This document shows, one piece after another, positions 1-8,847 of a stretch of DNA of 63,009 bases. Numbering within the stretch: the stretch's first letter is position 1; every line of letters starts with the position of its first letter. Made by a program: the position numbers and the translations under genes. The stretch spans positions 1-63,009 of the forward strand of contig JAFXZK010000014.1 of NCBI GenBank assembly GCA_017541265.1, written 5' to 3'. The notes under the pieces are model-generated. The model was not told the origin of the DNA. It was given only the letters and a program-made list of their open reading frames with translations, and ran no database searches. The stretch comes from Bacteroidaceae bacterium (lineage in GTDB: Bacteria; Bacteroidota; Bacteroidia; Bacteroidales; Bacteroidaceae).

Positions 1-369
1 ATGGCTGATTTAATCAAAATTGCTGAAGAAGCATTTGCAACAGGCAAGAGTCATCCCGCATTCAAGGCTGGCGACACAGTGACCGTTGCATACAAAATTG
101 TCGAAGGTAACAAGGAGCGCATCCAGCTCTACCGTGGTGTCTGCATCAAGATTTGCGGTCACGGCGAGAACAAGCGCTTCACTGTCCGCAAAATGTCAGG
201 CACTGTAGGTGTGGAACGCATCTTCCCCCTCAACAGCCCCAACATCGACAGCATCCAGGTGAACAAAGTTGGTAAGGTACGTCGTGCAAAGCTCTACTAC
301 CTGCGCAACCTCACCGGTAAGAAGGCCCGCATCGCCGAGAAGCGCGGCGTAGCACAGAAGGAGGATTAA
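1..369 (+). CDS. rplS: 50S ribosomal protein L19
   Basis: Encodes a 122-residue protein that reads as ribosomal protein L19, which sits at the 30S/50S interface of the ribosome. The N-terminal half carries the family's barrel segment ([20 protein letters not shown]) and the C-terminal half the basic [13 protein letters not shown] segment. The length is normal for the family with a slight acidic tail (QKED). The window starts exactly on its ATG, so nothing can be said of its promoter. It is followed by a strong intrinsic terminator, so it ends its transcript. Confidence 0.97.
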   Translation: MADLIKIAEEAFATGKSHPAFKAGDTVTVAYKIVEGNKERIQLYRGVCIKICGHGENKRFTVRKMSGTVGVERIFPLNSPNIDSIQVNKVGKVRRAKLYYLRNLTGKKARIAEKRGVAQKED

Positions 370-436
370 TTTCCCCATTCTTCTTCGCTTCGCTCAGACG
401 CAGGCGGAACTTACATCCGATATTCGGAAAAACAGG

Positions 437-474
437 AAGCACCTGCACCAAGAAAGGTCAGGTGCTTTTTTCTT
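437..474 (+). terminator. intrinsic terminator after rplS
   Basis: Inverted repeat AAGCACCTG ... CAGGTGCTT with a 13-base loop, followed directly by a T-rich run. It lies 70 bases after the rplS stop and separates it from the M48 protease gene. Confidence 0.85.
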
Positions 475-499
475 TAACCATTACTAAATAAATTATAAA

Positions 500-1369
500 A
501 TGAAAATAACCGGAACCCTGCTCATCGCCGCCATCGCACTTCTTTGCGCAAGTTGCGGCACCACCAATACCGTGCCCATCACAGGACGCAAGACACATCT
601 GCTCGTCGATGACGCACAGATTCTCAGCCTCAGCAGCCAGCAATACCAAGAGTACATGCAGAGCACCAAGCTGTCGACCAACCAGAACAATACTGCTCTC
701 GTGAGGCGCGTGGGCCAAAACCTCGCCACAGCCGTGGAGAATTTCCTCACGAACAACGGGTATGCCTCTGAAGTGCAGAACTTCCAGTGGGAGTTCAATC
801 TCGTGGTCAACAACCAGGCCAACGCCTTCTGTATGCCAGGTGGCAAAATCGTTGTCTATGAAGGGATGCTTCCTGTCACCCAGGATGAGACCAGCCTTGC
901 CATCGTGCTTGGGCACGAGATAGCACATGCCGTTGCCAAGCACTCTGCGGAACAAATGTCCAAGCAGATGCGCCAAGAGTACGCCGCGCAGATTGGTGGA
1001 AACCTACTCGCACAGATTGCACAGGCAAAAGGTGTAAGCAAAAACTCTGTCGCCTTGGTTGACGCAATTGCACAGCAAGGCTTCAATTTCGCCAACCTCA
1101 AATACTCGCGCGACAATGAGACAGAGGCAGACCGCCTTGGCCTTATCTTTGCGGCAATGGCAGGCTACGACCCGCAACTGGCAATTCCCTTCTGGCAGCG
1201 TATGGCTCAGTCAAGCACCAATCAAAAGAGTGAACTGTTCAGCGACCATCCTTCCGATGAGACGCGCATTGCAAACCTCCGGAAAGTAATGCCTGAGGCA
1301 CTCAAATACTACAAACCTTCCACGGCGCAAACCTCTACAACAAAGAAGACTGCGACATCGAAGAAATAG
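500..1369 (+). CDS. M48 family zinc metallopeptidase, lipoprotein
   Basis: The 289-residue protein starts with a lipoprotein signal (MKITGTLLIAAIALLCASC, lipidated Cys about residue 19), so it should be anchored in the periplasm. The zinc motif HEIAH is at residues 139-143 and the third ligand is in the NETEADRLG segment (Glu209), the standard M48 arrangement seen in the periplasmic proteases LoiP/BepA/YcaL. The Lys/Thr-rich C-terminus (TKKTATSKK) looks unstructured. A role in outer-membrane protein quality control is inferred from the family. It stands alone between the rplS terminator and a 22-bp repeat array. Confidence 0.9.
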   Translation: MKITGTLLIAAIALLCASCGTTNTVPITGRKTHLLVDDAQILSLSSQQYQEYMQSTKLSTNQNNTALVRRVGQNLATAVENFLTNNGYASEVQNFQWEFNLVVNNQANAFCMPGGKIVVYEGMLPVTQDETSLAIVLGHEIAHAVAKHSAEQMSKQMRQEYAAQIGGNLLAQIAQAKGVSKNSVALVDAIAQQGFNFANLKYSRDNETEADRLGLIFAAMAGYDPQLAIPFWQRMAQSSTNQKSELFSDHPSDETRIANLRKVMPEALKYYKPSTAQTSTTKKTATSKK

Positions 1370-1437
1370 TCCTCCTCATGACACAATCAGGACATGTGTA
1401 TGTCTCTGGTTTCCAGACAAAGGGGAAACTCCCTAAA

Positions 1438-1525
1438 AAGTCCCTGTACTTATCGCCATAAGTACAGGGACTTTTGACAATAAGAACAGGGACTTATTGC
1501 GATAAGAACGGGGACTTCCTGCTCA
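1438..1525. repeat. 22-bp-period repeat array (family A), 4 units
   Basis: Units begin at 1438, 1460, 1482 and 1504, exactly 22 bp apart. The core alternates between AAGTCCCTGTACTTAT and its inverse AAGTACAGGGACTT, so the array also has dyad symmetry. The same unit recurs at 30395-30526. It occupies the gap between the M48 gene and the convergent polymerase gene. The remaining gap (1526-1701) shows no convincing gene or known element. Confidence 0.85.
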
Positions 1526-1701
1526 CGCCCAATTGTCCGTGTGCTGTCTGGCGGTTTCCTCTATTGCCTTTTCATGTCCAGCAAGGGCGGCAAAGGGGGC
1601 GAATTGTGCGGCGCGTTGAGACATTGACATCTGCGGATGCCGCTTTGAGACGTGATGCGGCAGGTTGATTATATCGTCGTAGGCTTCCATTGTAATACTT
1701 T

Positions 1702-1736
1702 GAACTATGGACTAAGAACTATGGACTATGAGCTAC
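1702..1736. repeat. 7-bp-period repeat (GAACTAT/GGACTAT type)
   Basis: Consecutive 7-base units alternating GAACTAT and GGACTAn. It abuts the 3' end of the polymerase gene at 1733, so the last codons of that gene run into it. The same words occur before the DUF5687 gene (about 14549-14570). Confidence 0.75.
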
Positions 1737-3151
1737 GCTTTGTGTCCCCCTATCTGCTGGTTTCTTTCTCTGGCCGTCGCCCCTTCGGCATAACTTGTCC
1801 CCTTGAGGATGGCGTTCTTGCCGAAACGCTGTTTGATGTTGAGCAAAGCTTCTTGCATACGGCGTTCCTTTTTGGTCTTCTCAAGATTTCCACTTGAAGG
1901 GGATTCCTTTTCACGGTCAGCAAAGAGGTCAAGCTGAATGGCTTTCTTCTCCTTAAAGTGAGAGTCGGACAGAACCTTTTCCTCTGGTATCACATGGTTC
2001 GTGCAGATATTCAAGCGACGTATTAATAAATCTTTGTTAACTATGCTGTCGTACAGCGACATAACCGCACAGATGATTTCTCTGCTTGATGAGGTGTGCC
2101 CATCAATGTTTGCTGTTCCATGAGCATGTTTTGGCACAGGTCTGCCATAGTGGTCTGTCACTATCTCGCCATGATAGAGCGAAGCAATTTCGGGGCGGGT
2201 AAGGCATTCGCGATCATAGCTGACGGAGAGCACAATCTGGTCTGTTGCCAGACGCTTCTCCACCAATTTAAGACTGATGGCATCCGCCATTTCCATCACC
2301 ACATTCCTTGCCTTGGCGAAAGTATAGGGTTCGGCCAGCACTTGTCCGCTACTCAGGGAGTTCGTCTCTGGTCTGTAAGCTTTCACATAGTCGATGGTAC
2401 AGGGTTCCCATCCCCAGGCATGGTCTATCAGAAGCTCTGCGTTGACACCAAACAGGCGGTAGAGCAGGTCCTCGTTCTCGACAGAGCAGCGGGCAATCTT
2501 TCCCATTGTGTCTATACCATAGCGGGCAAGTTTGTCTGCGATGCCGCGCCCCACTCGCCAGAAGTCCGTCAGCGGGAAGTGGTTCCACAGCTGCCGACGG
2601 TACGACATCTCGTCCAGTTCAGCGATGCGCACGCCGTCCTTGTCGGCAGGCATCTTCTTCGCCACAATATCCATCGCCACCTTGCAAAGATACATGTTTG
2701 TGCCAATGCCCGCCGTTGCCGTGATGCCAGTTTGCTTCAGCACATCACGAATCATATCCATGGCAAGTGCGTGGGCATCCTTCTTGTATGTGGCAAGATA
2801 ATCGGTGACATCCATGAAGACCTCGTCTATGCTATAGACATGTATGTCTTCGGGGGCTATGTATTTCAGGTAGATATTGTAGATTTTGCAACTTACCTCG
2901 ATGTACTTCGCCATTCTTGGCTTGGCAATGATGAAATCATTGCCCCGGACTTTCTGATAGACCTCGAACAGCCGTGCACGCCCGGGAATGCCGTAAGCCT
3001 TCAACGCAGGCGAGACGGCAAGGCAGATGGTCTTGTCTGTCCTGCTCTCGTCTGCAACGACCAGCTTTGCGGTGAGCGGGTCGAGCCCACGCTCCACGCA
3101 TTCCACGCTGGCATAGAACGACTTGAGGTCAATGGCGAGATACGAGCGCAT
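1733..3151 (-). CDS. Y-family (UmuC/DinB-like) DNA polymerase
   Basis: The 472-residue protein begins AIDLKSFYASVE, the first catalytic Asp motif of Y-family lesion-bypass polymerases. It carries the second metal motif SIDEVFMD, the GIGTNMYLCKVAMD helix and a helix-hairpin-helix segment (WRVGRGIADKLARYGI). Near the C-terminus IQLDLF matches a beta-clamp binding motif. This supports a translesion polymerase. UmuC versus DinB subtype cannot be settled by eye, although the length fits the UmuC-like group common in Bacteroidetes. There is no adjacent umuD. The gene lies just upstream of, and probably separate from, the TonB receptor gene on the same strand. Confidence 0.92.
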   Translation of the reverse strand: MRSYLAIDLKSFYASVECVERGLDPLTAKLVVADESRTDKTICLAVSPALKAYGIPGRARLFEVYQKVRGNDFIIAKPRMAKYIEVSCKIYNIYLKYIAPEDIHVYSIDEVFMDVTDYLATYKKDAHALAMDMIRDVLKQTGITATAGIGTNMYLCKVAMDIVAKKMPADKDGVRIAELDEMSYRRQLWNHFPLTDFWRVGRGIADKLARYGIDTMGKIARCSVENEDLLYRLFGVNAELLIDHAWGWEPCTIDYVKAYRPETNSLSSGQVLAEPYTFAKARNVVMEMADAISLKLVEKRLATDQIVLSVSYDRECLTRPEIASLYHGEIVTDHYGRPVPKHAHGTANIDGHTSSSREIICAVMSLYDSIVNKDLLIRRLNICTNHVIPEEKVLSDSHFKEKKAIQLDLFADREKESPSSGNLEKTKKERRMQEALLNIKQRFGKNAILKGTSYAEGATARERNQQIGGHKA

Positions 3152-3171
3152 AACTCTGAACTATGGATTAT

Positions 3172-5238
3172 TCAAACATGAATGTCTATCGGTATGCTGA
3201 CTTTGACACAGAAATTCCTGCCCATTGCGGAGATGCCTTGTCTGCCTGTTACGGGGTTTACATCCGTGTATTTCAGTCGCGAAAGGTGTGGCTGATAGAC
3301 TTTGTCAAAGAGGTTTTGGCAAGAGAGTGTCAGCTCAATGCAGTTGTGCCCAAAGATATGGAGATCCATGCCTGCCGATATATTGAAAAGGGCATAACCG
3401 GGTGTGGCTGTCTCCGTATCATCGAGGCCATAGAAATTGTTTTGGCAGAAGTTGTACTCCATTCCTGCTGCCAGAAAGGTTCGACGACAATGATTGCGGG
3501 CGAAGTTGGGGAACTCGTAGCGCACATTACAGGTCCAGCGAGGGGCAGGCATCATGGGGAGGTTCTTGCTCTCTTCCGGCTGATGGAGCTGTATGCCGCG
3601 CACATAGCAGAAAGCATTCTCGATATGCAATGGGTTGAAGGGATGGACGTCGAGCGACACCTCACCGCCCATCAAGCGTGCGTCGCCCTGACGATACTGG
3701 TAGGTGCGGTAGCCGTCGGTCTCATAATTAAGGCGCGAGAGGAAGATGTAGTCGCTGATCCAGTTGCAGAAGAGCGAGGCCTGAAGGCTCACGAAGTGCG
3801 ATGTATAGTCGAGGCCGAGGTCGAGCTGCGTGCTCTTCTCCGGCTTAAGTCCGGCATTGCCAAGCTCATACTGTACGCTGCCTTCGTGTACACCGTTTGA
3901 TGAGAGTTCGCTTACCGTCGGCGCACGGAAACCGCGTGCCACATTCAATCGCGCGTTCAACTTGTCTGTGAGGTTCCACACCGCACCCATGCTGCCTGTA
4001 ACACCTGTGAAGTTCTTGTCCATACCCTCGAAACGAAGCGTGCCGCCCTCTATCAGCGAAGAGGTATTGAGGTGCCGGTTGTCGAAGCGGGCACCGCCGG
4101 AGAAATGCCACTTATTCCATTGCCACTCAGCTGTAGCGAAAAAGCCTATGTCGAAAAGGTGATAATCGGGTATCAAGTATTCCTCGCCCTGATTGATGTT
4201 TCTTTGCCACATACCGCCGATGCCAGCAGCGAGTTTCCAGTCGTGAGGCAGTGTGTGGAGGTACTTGATATCGTAGTTGACGGTATGCAGGCGCATAGCC
4301 AAGGCTACTTCGGGGGATTGTGGCAGAAGCGTCACAGCATCCTCCTCAACTTCAAACTCACGACGATAATTTTGCTGATAGCCAACGATAGCCTTCAGTG
4401 TTCCATTGCCGAAGTACCAGGCATTGTCGCTCACCACCTTGGTGTGTAGTACCTTCTGGAAAGCAGGACTATAAACGAGACTGCCGTCACTGGAGCGTTC
4501 ACCTTCGGTAATGCCAGGTGTAAAGTTGACACGCGAGAAGCGAAGCCAAGCATGTCCCCATGACTTATTGATGCCCAACATGCCTTGCACATCGCGTTCC
4601 TTAAACCACGAACCGGGCACGCGGCCATCAATGTCATTCTTGTAGCACTGAGCCGCCTTGTCGAGGAAATGCCAGTTCCATATCCAGCCCTTCATGTTGC
4701 CTGCAAAGCCGACGCGATAGTCGTAGAGATTGTTGTTCGACTGGTACTGGCCGCCCACCTTTGCCTGCATCGTGCCGTCCTCCAGCGGACGCTCGGGATG
4801 CAGAATCATCACTCCCGCAATGGCATCGCTGCCGTACATCAACGAGGCAGGCCCCTTGAGCACCTCCACGGAGTGTACGCCCTCTTCATCTACTTCCAGT
4901 CCGTGCTCGTCGCCCCATTGCTGCCCTTCTTGACGAATACCTTGGTCAACGACCACTACCCTGTTATATCCAAGTCCTCGGATGACAGGTTTCGAGATGC
5001 CGCTGCCTGTGGTTATCTGGGCAAGACCGGGCAGGTGCCCGACAGCATCGACGATGCTTGTGCCTATCGTGTTATGCAAAAGCTTGGGCGAGACAACCAT
5101 GAAGGGCGAGGCTGCATCCTTGAGCCGCTGCATGCCGGCTATGCCTTGTACCGTCACTTCGCTCAAGATGGCTTCCTTCATGGGGTTAATGCTGTCCTCC
5201 TGACAGTTGCTGTGTTCGTGAACGTGCTGTGCGCACAC
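3172..5238 (-). CDS. TonB-dependent outer-membrane receptor, ZnuD-like (start out of frame)
   Basis: The readable frame gives 688 residues from a GTG at 5238. It has a plug domain (VTVQGIAGMQ ... PVIRGLGYNRVVVVDQGIRQEGQQWG) and a 22-strand-type barrel ending in a TonB-receptor C-terminus. The mature N-terminus is metal-ligand rich (HVHEHSNC), and with the upstream His/Cys-rich membrane protein this points to zinc or copper import. The frame stays open upstream to TGA near 5287 and encodes a good signal peptide (LLYIGVCLWAVSTTVCAQ) but has no start codon. The only suitable ATG, at 5290 reading, after AAACAC, into ATTATTATATATA, is one base out of frame. The GTG start would lack an export signal. 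So this is a frameshifted start, a sequencing error or a phase-variable gene. Confidence 0.82.
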   Translation of the reverse strand: MCAQHVHEHSNCQEDSINPMKEAILSEVTVQGIAGMQRLKDAASPFMVVSPKLLHNTIGTSIVDAVGHLPGLAQITTGSGISKPVIRGLGYNRVVVVDQGIRQEGQQWGDEHGLEVDEEGVHSVEVLKGPASLMYGSDAIAGVMILHPERPLEDGTMQAKVGGQYQSNNNLYDYRVGFAGNMKGWIWNWHFLDKAAQCYKNDIDGRVPGSWFKERDVQGMLGINKSWGHAWLRFSRVNFTPGITEGERSSDGSLVYSPAFQKVLHTKVVSDNAWYFGNGTLKAIVGYQQNYRREFEVEEDAVTLLPQSPEVALAMRLHTVNYDIKYLHTLPHDWKLAAGIGGMWQRNINQGEEYLIPDYHLFDIGFFATAEWQWNKWHFSGGARFDNRHLNTSSLIEGGTLRFEGMDKNFTGVTGSMGAVWNLTDKLNARLNVARGFRAPTVSELSSNGVHEGSVQYELGNAGLKPEKSTQLDLGLDYTSHFVSLQASLFCNWISDYIFLSRLNYETDGYRTYQYRQGDARLMGGEVSLDVHPFNPLHIENAFCYVRGIQLHQPEESKNLPMMPAPRWTCNVRYEFPNFARNHCRRTFLAAGMEYNFCQNNFYGLDDTETATPGYALFNISAGMDLHIFGHNCIELTLSCQNLFDKVYQPHLSRLKYTDVNPVTGRQGISAMGRNFCVKVSIPIDIHV

Positions 5239-5387
5239 TGTCGTCGAGACTGCCCATAGGCAGACGCCTATATATAATAATGTGTTTCATATTGGTTTTG
5301 TTTAAGATAATAATGTGTCCTCCGCTGCACACTCGTCATGAATGGCAGTCAGAATAGTTTTTTTAATACTGAATGTCTGTATGGTAA

Positions 5388-5765
5388 CTAAATAAAAGGG
5401 ACGAACCTGTTTATTTCCCAAACAGCAGGAGGAGCACGAAGGCTGATGAAGCCGTAGCGTGCCAGACAAAGTGTCTGACGAAAGAAAGCATAAACAGCCT
5501 TACGTTTGTGTTGATAACAAAGCAGCACTCCGGCTGTGGTGGCGATGTACGTCAGCGTAAGGATTTGGCAAAGCACACATTGGTGCATACCATCCGAAAG
5601 CTGTGACAGGTGCCCGTGACACTGGTGATGCACACACTCGGCACACGTCTCGCCGTATTCCGCAGTCTCATGGACGTGGAGCGACGAGAGAATGAGCATC
5701 GGCAGATACACTGCCAATAGCACCCACGAAGCAATATGTCTCTTTGTTATCTTCAATTTAACCAA
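5388..5765 (-). CDS. small His/Cys-rich membrane protein (DUF2946-like)
   Basis: A roughly 122-125 residue protein with a first membrane segment (SWVLLAVYLPMLILSSL), a cluster of possible metal ligands (HVHE, CAECVHHQCHGH, HQCVLCQ) and a second hydrophobic segment (LTYIATTAGVLLCY). Similar small proteins precede metal-type TonB receptors in Bacteroidetes, so a role in metal sensing or handling for the downstream receptor is inferred. The start is uncertain: TTG at 5765 overlaps the AlkZ-related stop by 8 bases, and a second TTG lies at 5756. Overlap suggests one transcript with the AlkZ-related gene. Confidence 0.7.
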   Translation of the reverse strand: MVKLKITKRHIASWVLLAVYLPMLILSSLHVHETAEYGETCAECVHHQCHGHLSQLSDGMHQCVLCQILTLTYIATTAGVLLCYQHKRKAVYAFFRQTLCLARYGFISLRAPPAVWEINRFVPFI

Positions 5766-6432
5766 TAAGTTTCAATATCTGTTTCTCTGTAGCTTCGGGC
5801 AGAATCTTTTTTAGCTGCCCGCAGAGTCTTTGGAACGAGGCTTCGGGCGAACGCTCACACCTACAGGCTTCCTTGCCGTAGAGTGCCTCGGGCGTGTTGA
5901 GCAGCGAACATCCCCAACCGTATTCCCTGCCGTGCTTGTCACAGGGATAGACGAAATCTTCCGTCACGACGTACGTCGCCATCTCCAGGCGGGTGATGTA
6001 TCCGTCGAACTTCGACCTCATGCCTTTGCCGTTGAAGCCGCAAGCCGCCCTCAGCTCTCTGGTGATGGTGCTCCCCATCATTCTAAGGGTGTCGAGGATA
6101 GCGCCTTCGATGGTGCTGTCCCCGGGACTGGGGTACTTGCTGCGGCGGCAGTTGCAGAAGTCCGCCCACCACGCCTTGCTGATGAAGCCCGCCTTTCCTG
6201 CAAAGAACTTTCCATAGAGGCAGGGCATCTCGGTCACTATCTGCCCCTTCCACTTCCATAGCGGCCAGTCCCATCCTCCATCCGGGAGAACGACGTAGCG
6301 GCAGTCGTCATCGACTATCTCCTCTGCGCTGTAGCCGGGGATACCGCTGTCGAGCAGAGGCAGGAAGCCAATGTCATCAATAAGCTCCATCATTTCCACG
6401 ACGGAGCCTATTCTGGGGAAAGAACTTTTCAT
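5758..6432 (-). CDS. AlkZ-related winged-helix protein
   Basis: Using the ATG at 6432 the product is 224 residues (a TTG at 6447 would add five). The pattern of WKWKGQI, a KAGFISKAWWADFCNCRRSK segment and RELRAACGF-type helices matches the AlkZ-related proteins of Bacteroidetes, relatives of the winged-helix DNA glycosylases AlkZ/YcaQ. The catalytic QxQ/QxD motif of true AlkZ is not visible to me, so DNA repair activity is unproven. The gene follows the rubredoxin gene on the same strand and overlaps the small membrane protein. Confidence 0.65.
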   Translation of the reverse strand: MKSSFPRIGSVVEMMELIDDIGFLPLLDSGIPGYSAEEIVDDDCRYVVLPDGGWDWPLWKWKGQIVTEMPCLYGKFFAGKAGFISKAWWADFCNCRRSKYPSPGDSTIEGAILDTLRMMGSTITRELRAACGFNGKGMRSKFDGYITRLEMATYVVTEDFVYPCDKHGREYGWGCSLLNTPEALYGKEACRCERSPEASFQRLCGQLKKILPEATEKQILKLIG

Positions 6433-6445
6433 TAGTCGAATCCAC

Positions 6446-6476
6446 AAGTCTCCCCTCGGGGAGATTTAGAGGGAGC
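6446..6476. repeat. short C/G-rich palindrome between rubredoxin and AlkZ-related genes
   Basis: TCTCCCCTCGGGGAGA palindrome with a TTTAGAGGGAG arm. It resembles a half-copy of the palindromic elements found inside tldD and the subtilisin gene. It could also act as an RNA hairpin between the two minus-strand genes. Confidence 0.5.
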
Positions 6477-6477
6477 C

Positions 6478-6636
6478 TTATTCAGCGGCGAACTGGTCCT
6501 TGCCTACACCGCATAATGGGCACTCGAAGTCTTCGGGAACCTCTTCCCAGGGCGTACCGGGAGCGATGCCCTTTTCGGGCACACCTACTTCGGGGTCGTA
6601 CTCCCAACCGCATACTTCACAAACATACTTTGTCAT
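6478..6636 (-). CDS. rubredoxin
   Basis: A 52-residue rubredoxin, a one-iron electron carrier. It has the paired cysteine motifs CEVCGWEYD (residues 6-9) and [11 protein letters not shown] (residues 39-42) that bind Fe(SCys)4, and the conserved [11 protein letters not shown] segment between them. It is complete, with ATG at 6636 and TAA at 6478. In anaerobic Bacteroidales rubredoxin serves oxidative-stress reductases; no partner reductase is adjacent. A Bacteroidetes-type promoter lies 48 bases upstream. Confidence 0.96.
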   Translation of the reverse strand: MTKYVCEVCGWEYDPEVGVPEKGIAPGTPWEEVPEDFECPLCGVGKDQFAAE

Positions 6637-6683
6637 AGCTGAAAATGTTTAGATGGTTTATACTATAATGAACTGTTGTGTGG

Positions 6684-6691
6684 CAAAGTTA
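6684..6691 (-). promoter_or_regulatory. -7 promoter element of rubredoxin
   Basis: TAACTTTG on the minus strand fits the Bacteroidetes sigma-ABfr -7 consensus TAnnTTTG, 48 bases before the rubredoxin ATG. No clear -33 TTTG was seen. Confidence 0.6.
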
Positions 6692-6785
6692 TAAAGAATT
6701 TCATTAAAACATACACTTTGCCTCAACTTTTATATATTATTAAGTGAAAACAGTGATTTTATTTTGTATTGTACGCTCTTTTTTG

Positions 6786-6793
6786 TACTTTTG
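6786..6793 (+). promoter_or_regulatory. -7 promoter element of tkt-rpiB
   Basis: TACTTTTG matches TAnnTTTG. A TTTTG lies about 19 bases upstream (ending at 6766), a suitable -33 element. It is 27 bases before the first tkt ATG. Confidence 0.75.
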
Positions 6794-6819
6794 TGGCAAA
6801 GATTAATAAATTGTGAACA

Positions 6820-8847
6820 ATGAATAGTGAATTAACCATGAACCGTGCAGCCAATAATATCCGCATCTTGGCTGCATCGATGGTAGAGAAAGCAAAGAGC
6901 GGACACCCGGGCGGAGCAATGGGTGGCGCTGATTTCATTAACGTCCTTTATAGCGAATACCTGCAGTTCGACCCTAAGAACCCCACATGGGAAGGGCGCG
7001 ACCGCTTCTTCCTTGACCCAGGCCACATGGCACCCATGCTCTATGCCGAGCTTGCCATGATTGGTAAGTTCTCGCTCGAAGAGCTTCAGCAGTTGCGCCA
7101 ATGGGATTCACCTACACCCGGTCATCCGGAAGTGTGCTACGAGCGGGGAATAGAGAACAGCTCCGGTCCTCTCGGTCAGGGACATGCCTATGCTGTAGGC
7201 GCTGCCATTGCTGCTAAGTTTCTCTATGCGAAGACTGGCAATCCGACCTTTAAGAAGGAAACCATTTACACCTATATCAGTGACGGTGGCATTCAAGAGG
7301 AAATCAGTCAGGGTGCTGCCCGTATCGCAGGCAACCTCGGTCTTGACAACCTCGTCATGTTCTACGATTCCAACGACATCCAGCTCTCAACGGAGACCTC
7401 TGTTGTTACTTGCGAAGACACGGCTGCAAAGTATCGTGCCTTGGGCTGGGAGGTGTTTGAAATCAACGGCAACGATGTAGCTCAGATACGTCAGGCGCTC
7501 GACAAGGCAAAAGCTGTCGTGGGCAAGCCGGCGCTCATCATCGGCCATTGCATCATGGGCAAGGGTGCTCTTCAAGCTGACGGAAGCAGCTACGAACGCA
7601 ACTGCAAGACGCACGGCGCTCCTCTTGGCGGCGACGCTTATCGCAACACGATTACCAACTTGGGCGGCAATCCGGACGAGCCTTTCGCAATCTTCCCCGA
7701 GGTGGCTGCACTCTACGAGGCGCGCCTCAAGGAACTGGAAGGCATCGCTGCCGACCGTTATGCGGAAGAGGAAGCTTGGGCAAAGCAGAATGTAGAAAAG
7801 GCTGCACAGCTCAAGGACTGGTTTGCAGGTAAACTGCCCAACATCAATTGGGATAGCATAGAGCAGAAGCCCAACGATGCCACACGCAATGCCTCGGCTG
7901 CTTGTCTCACACTTCTCGCAAAACAGGTACCTAATATGATTGTCAGCTCTGCCGACCTCTGCAACTCCGACAAGACGGACGGTTTCCTCAAGGGCGGTGC
8001 AACAGTCATCTCGCGCAACAACTTTGGCGGAAACTTCCTGCAGGCAGGCGTTGCAGAGCTTACGATGGCATGTTGTTGTATTGGCATGATGCTCCACGGC
8101 GGTGTCATTGCAGCTTGCGGCACATTCTTCGTCTTCAGTGACTACATGAAGCCTGCCGTACGTATGGCAGCCTTGATGCAAGTGCCCGTGAAGTTCATCT
8201 GGACGCACGATGCCTTCCGCGTTGGCGAAGACGGTCCTACACATGAACCTGTTGAGCAGGAGGCACAAATCCGACTGATGGAGAAGCTGAAGAACCATAG
8301 TGGCAGGAACTCTGTGCTCGTCCTGCGTCCTGCGGAAGCAAAGGAAACGACCTATTGTTGGAAGTTGGCAATGGAGAACACTCAAACTCCGACAGCCCTA
8401 ATCCTCAGCCGTCAGAACATCCAGGACTTGCCCGCAGGCAATGACTACGAACAGGTTCGCAAGGGTGGTTACATCGTGGCTGGAAGCGACGAGAATCCTG
8501 ATGTTGTCTTGGTTGCTACGGGTTCCGAGGTCAGCACCCTCGTTGCCGGAGCTGAATTGCTGCGCAAGGATGGTGTGAAGGTTCGCATCGTCGATGTTCC
8601 CTCCGAGGGCTTGTTCCGCAGTCAACCTGTCGCTTACCAACAGAACGTTGTGCCTGTAGGTGCTAAAGTGTTCGGCCTGACAGCAGGACTGCCCGTCAAC
8701 CTGCAGAGCTTCCTCATCGGTGCTGCCCCCGAGAGCAAGGTTTGGGGTCTCGAAAGCTTCGGCTTCTCTGCACCCTACAAGGTTCTCGATGAGAAGTTCG
8801 GCTTCACAGCAGAGAATGTTTACGAACAAGTAAAAAATATATTATGA
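6820..8847 (+). CDS. tkt: transketolase
   Basis: A full-length 675-residue transketolase, the thiamine-diphosphate enzyme moving two-carbon units in the non-oxidative pentose phosphate pathway. Visible landmarks are KSGHPGGAMGGAD, the substrate/ThDP segments SGPLGQGHA and YTYISDGGIQEE with FYDSNDIQ, and the pyrimidine-domain region HDAFRVGEDGPTHEPVEQ. The ATG at 6820 or the one at 6838 (MNRAANNIRIL) could be used; the first six codons are encoded by GTGAACAATGAATAGTGAA-like repeats, so the second is plausible. The stop overlaps rpiB by four bases (ATGA), so the two are translationally coupled. Confidence 0.97.
   Translation: MNSELTMNRAANNIRILAASMVEKAKSGHPGGAMGGADFINVLYSEYLQFDPKNPTWEGRDRFFLDPGHMAPMLYAELAMIGKFSLEELQQLRQWDSPTPGHPEVCYERGIENSSGPLGQGHAYAVGAAIAAKFLYAKTGNPTFKKETIYTYISDGGIQEEISQGAARIAGNLGLDNLVMFYDSNDIQLSTETSVVTCEDTAAKYRALGWEVFEINGNDVAQIRQALDKAKAVVGKPALIIGHCIMGKGALQADGSSYERNCKTHGAPLGGDAYRNTITNLGGNPDEPFAIFPEVAALYEARLKELEGIAADRYAEEEAWAKQNVEKAAQLKDWFAGKLPNINWDSIEQKPNDATRNASAACLTLLAKQVPNMIVSSADLCNSDKTDGFLKGGATVISRNNFGGNFLQAGVAELTMACCCIGMMLHGGVIAACGTFFVFSDYMKPAVRMAALMQVPVKFIWTHDAFRVGEDGPTHEPVEQEAQIRLMEKLKNHSGRNSVLVLRPAEAKETTYCWKLAMENTQTPTALILSRQNIQDLPAGNDYEQVRKGGYIVAGSDENPDVVLVATGSEVSTLVAGAELLRKDGVKVRIVDVPSEGLFRSQPVAYQQNVVPVGAKVFGLTAGLPVNLQSFLIGAAPESKVWGLESFGFSAPYKVLDEKFGFTAENVYEQVKNIL

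Noticed and set aside
1526-1700. Short gene between the M48 and polymerase genes
   Set aside because: Only a 64-codon frame running through a repeat array, with no ribosome site or recognisable sequence.
2096-3181. Plus-strand frame opposite the Y-family polymerase
   Set aside because: Polymerase motifs on the minus strand are decisive; the plus frame has no family features.
7387-8385. Long open frame on the minus strand opposite tkt
   Set aside because: It mirrors the codon pattern of transketolase, has no recognisable domain and no promoter; it is a shadow frame.
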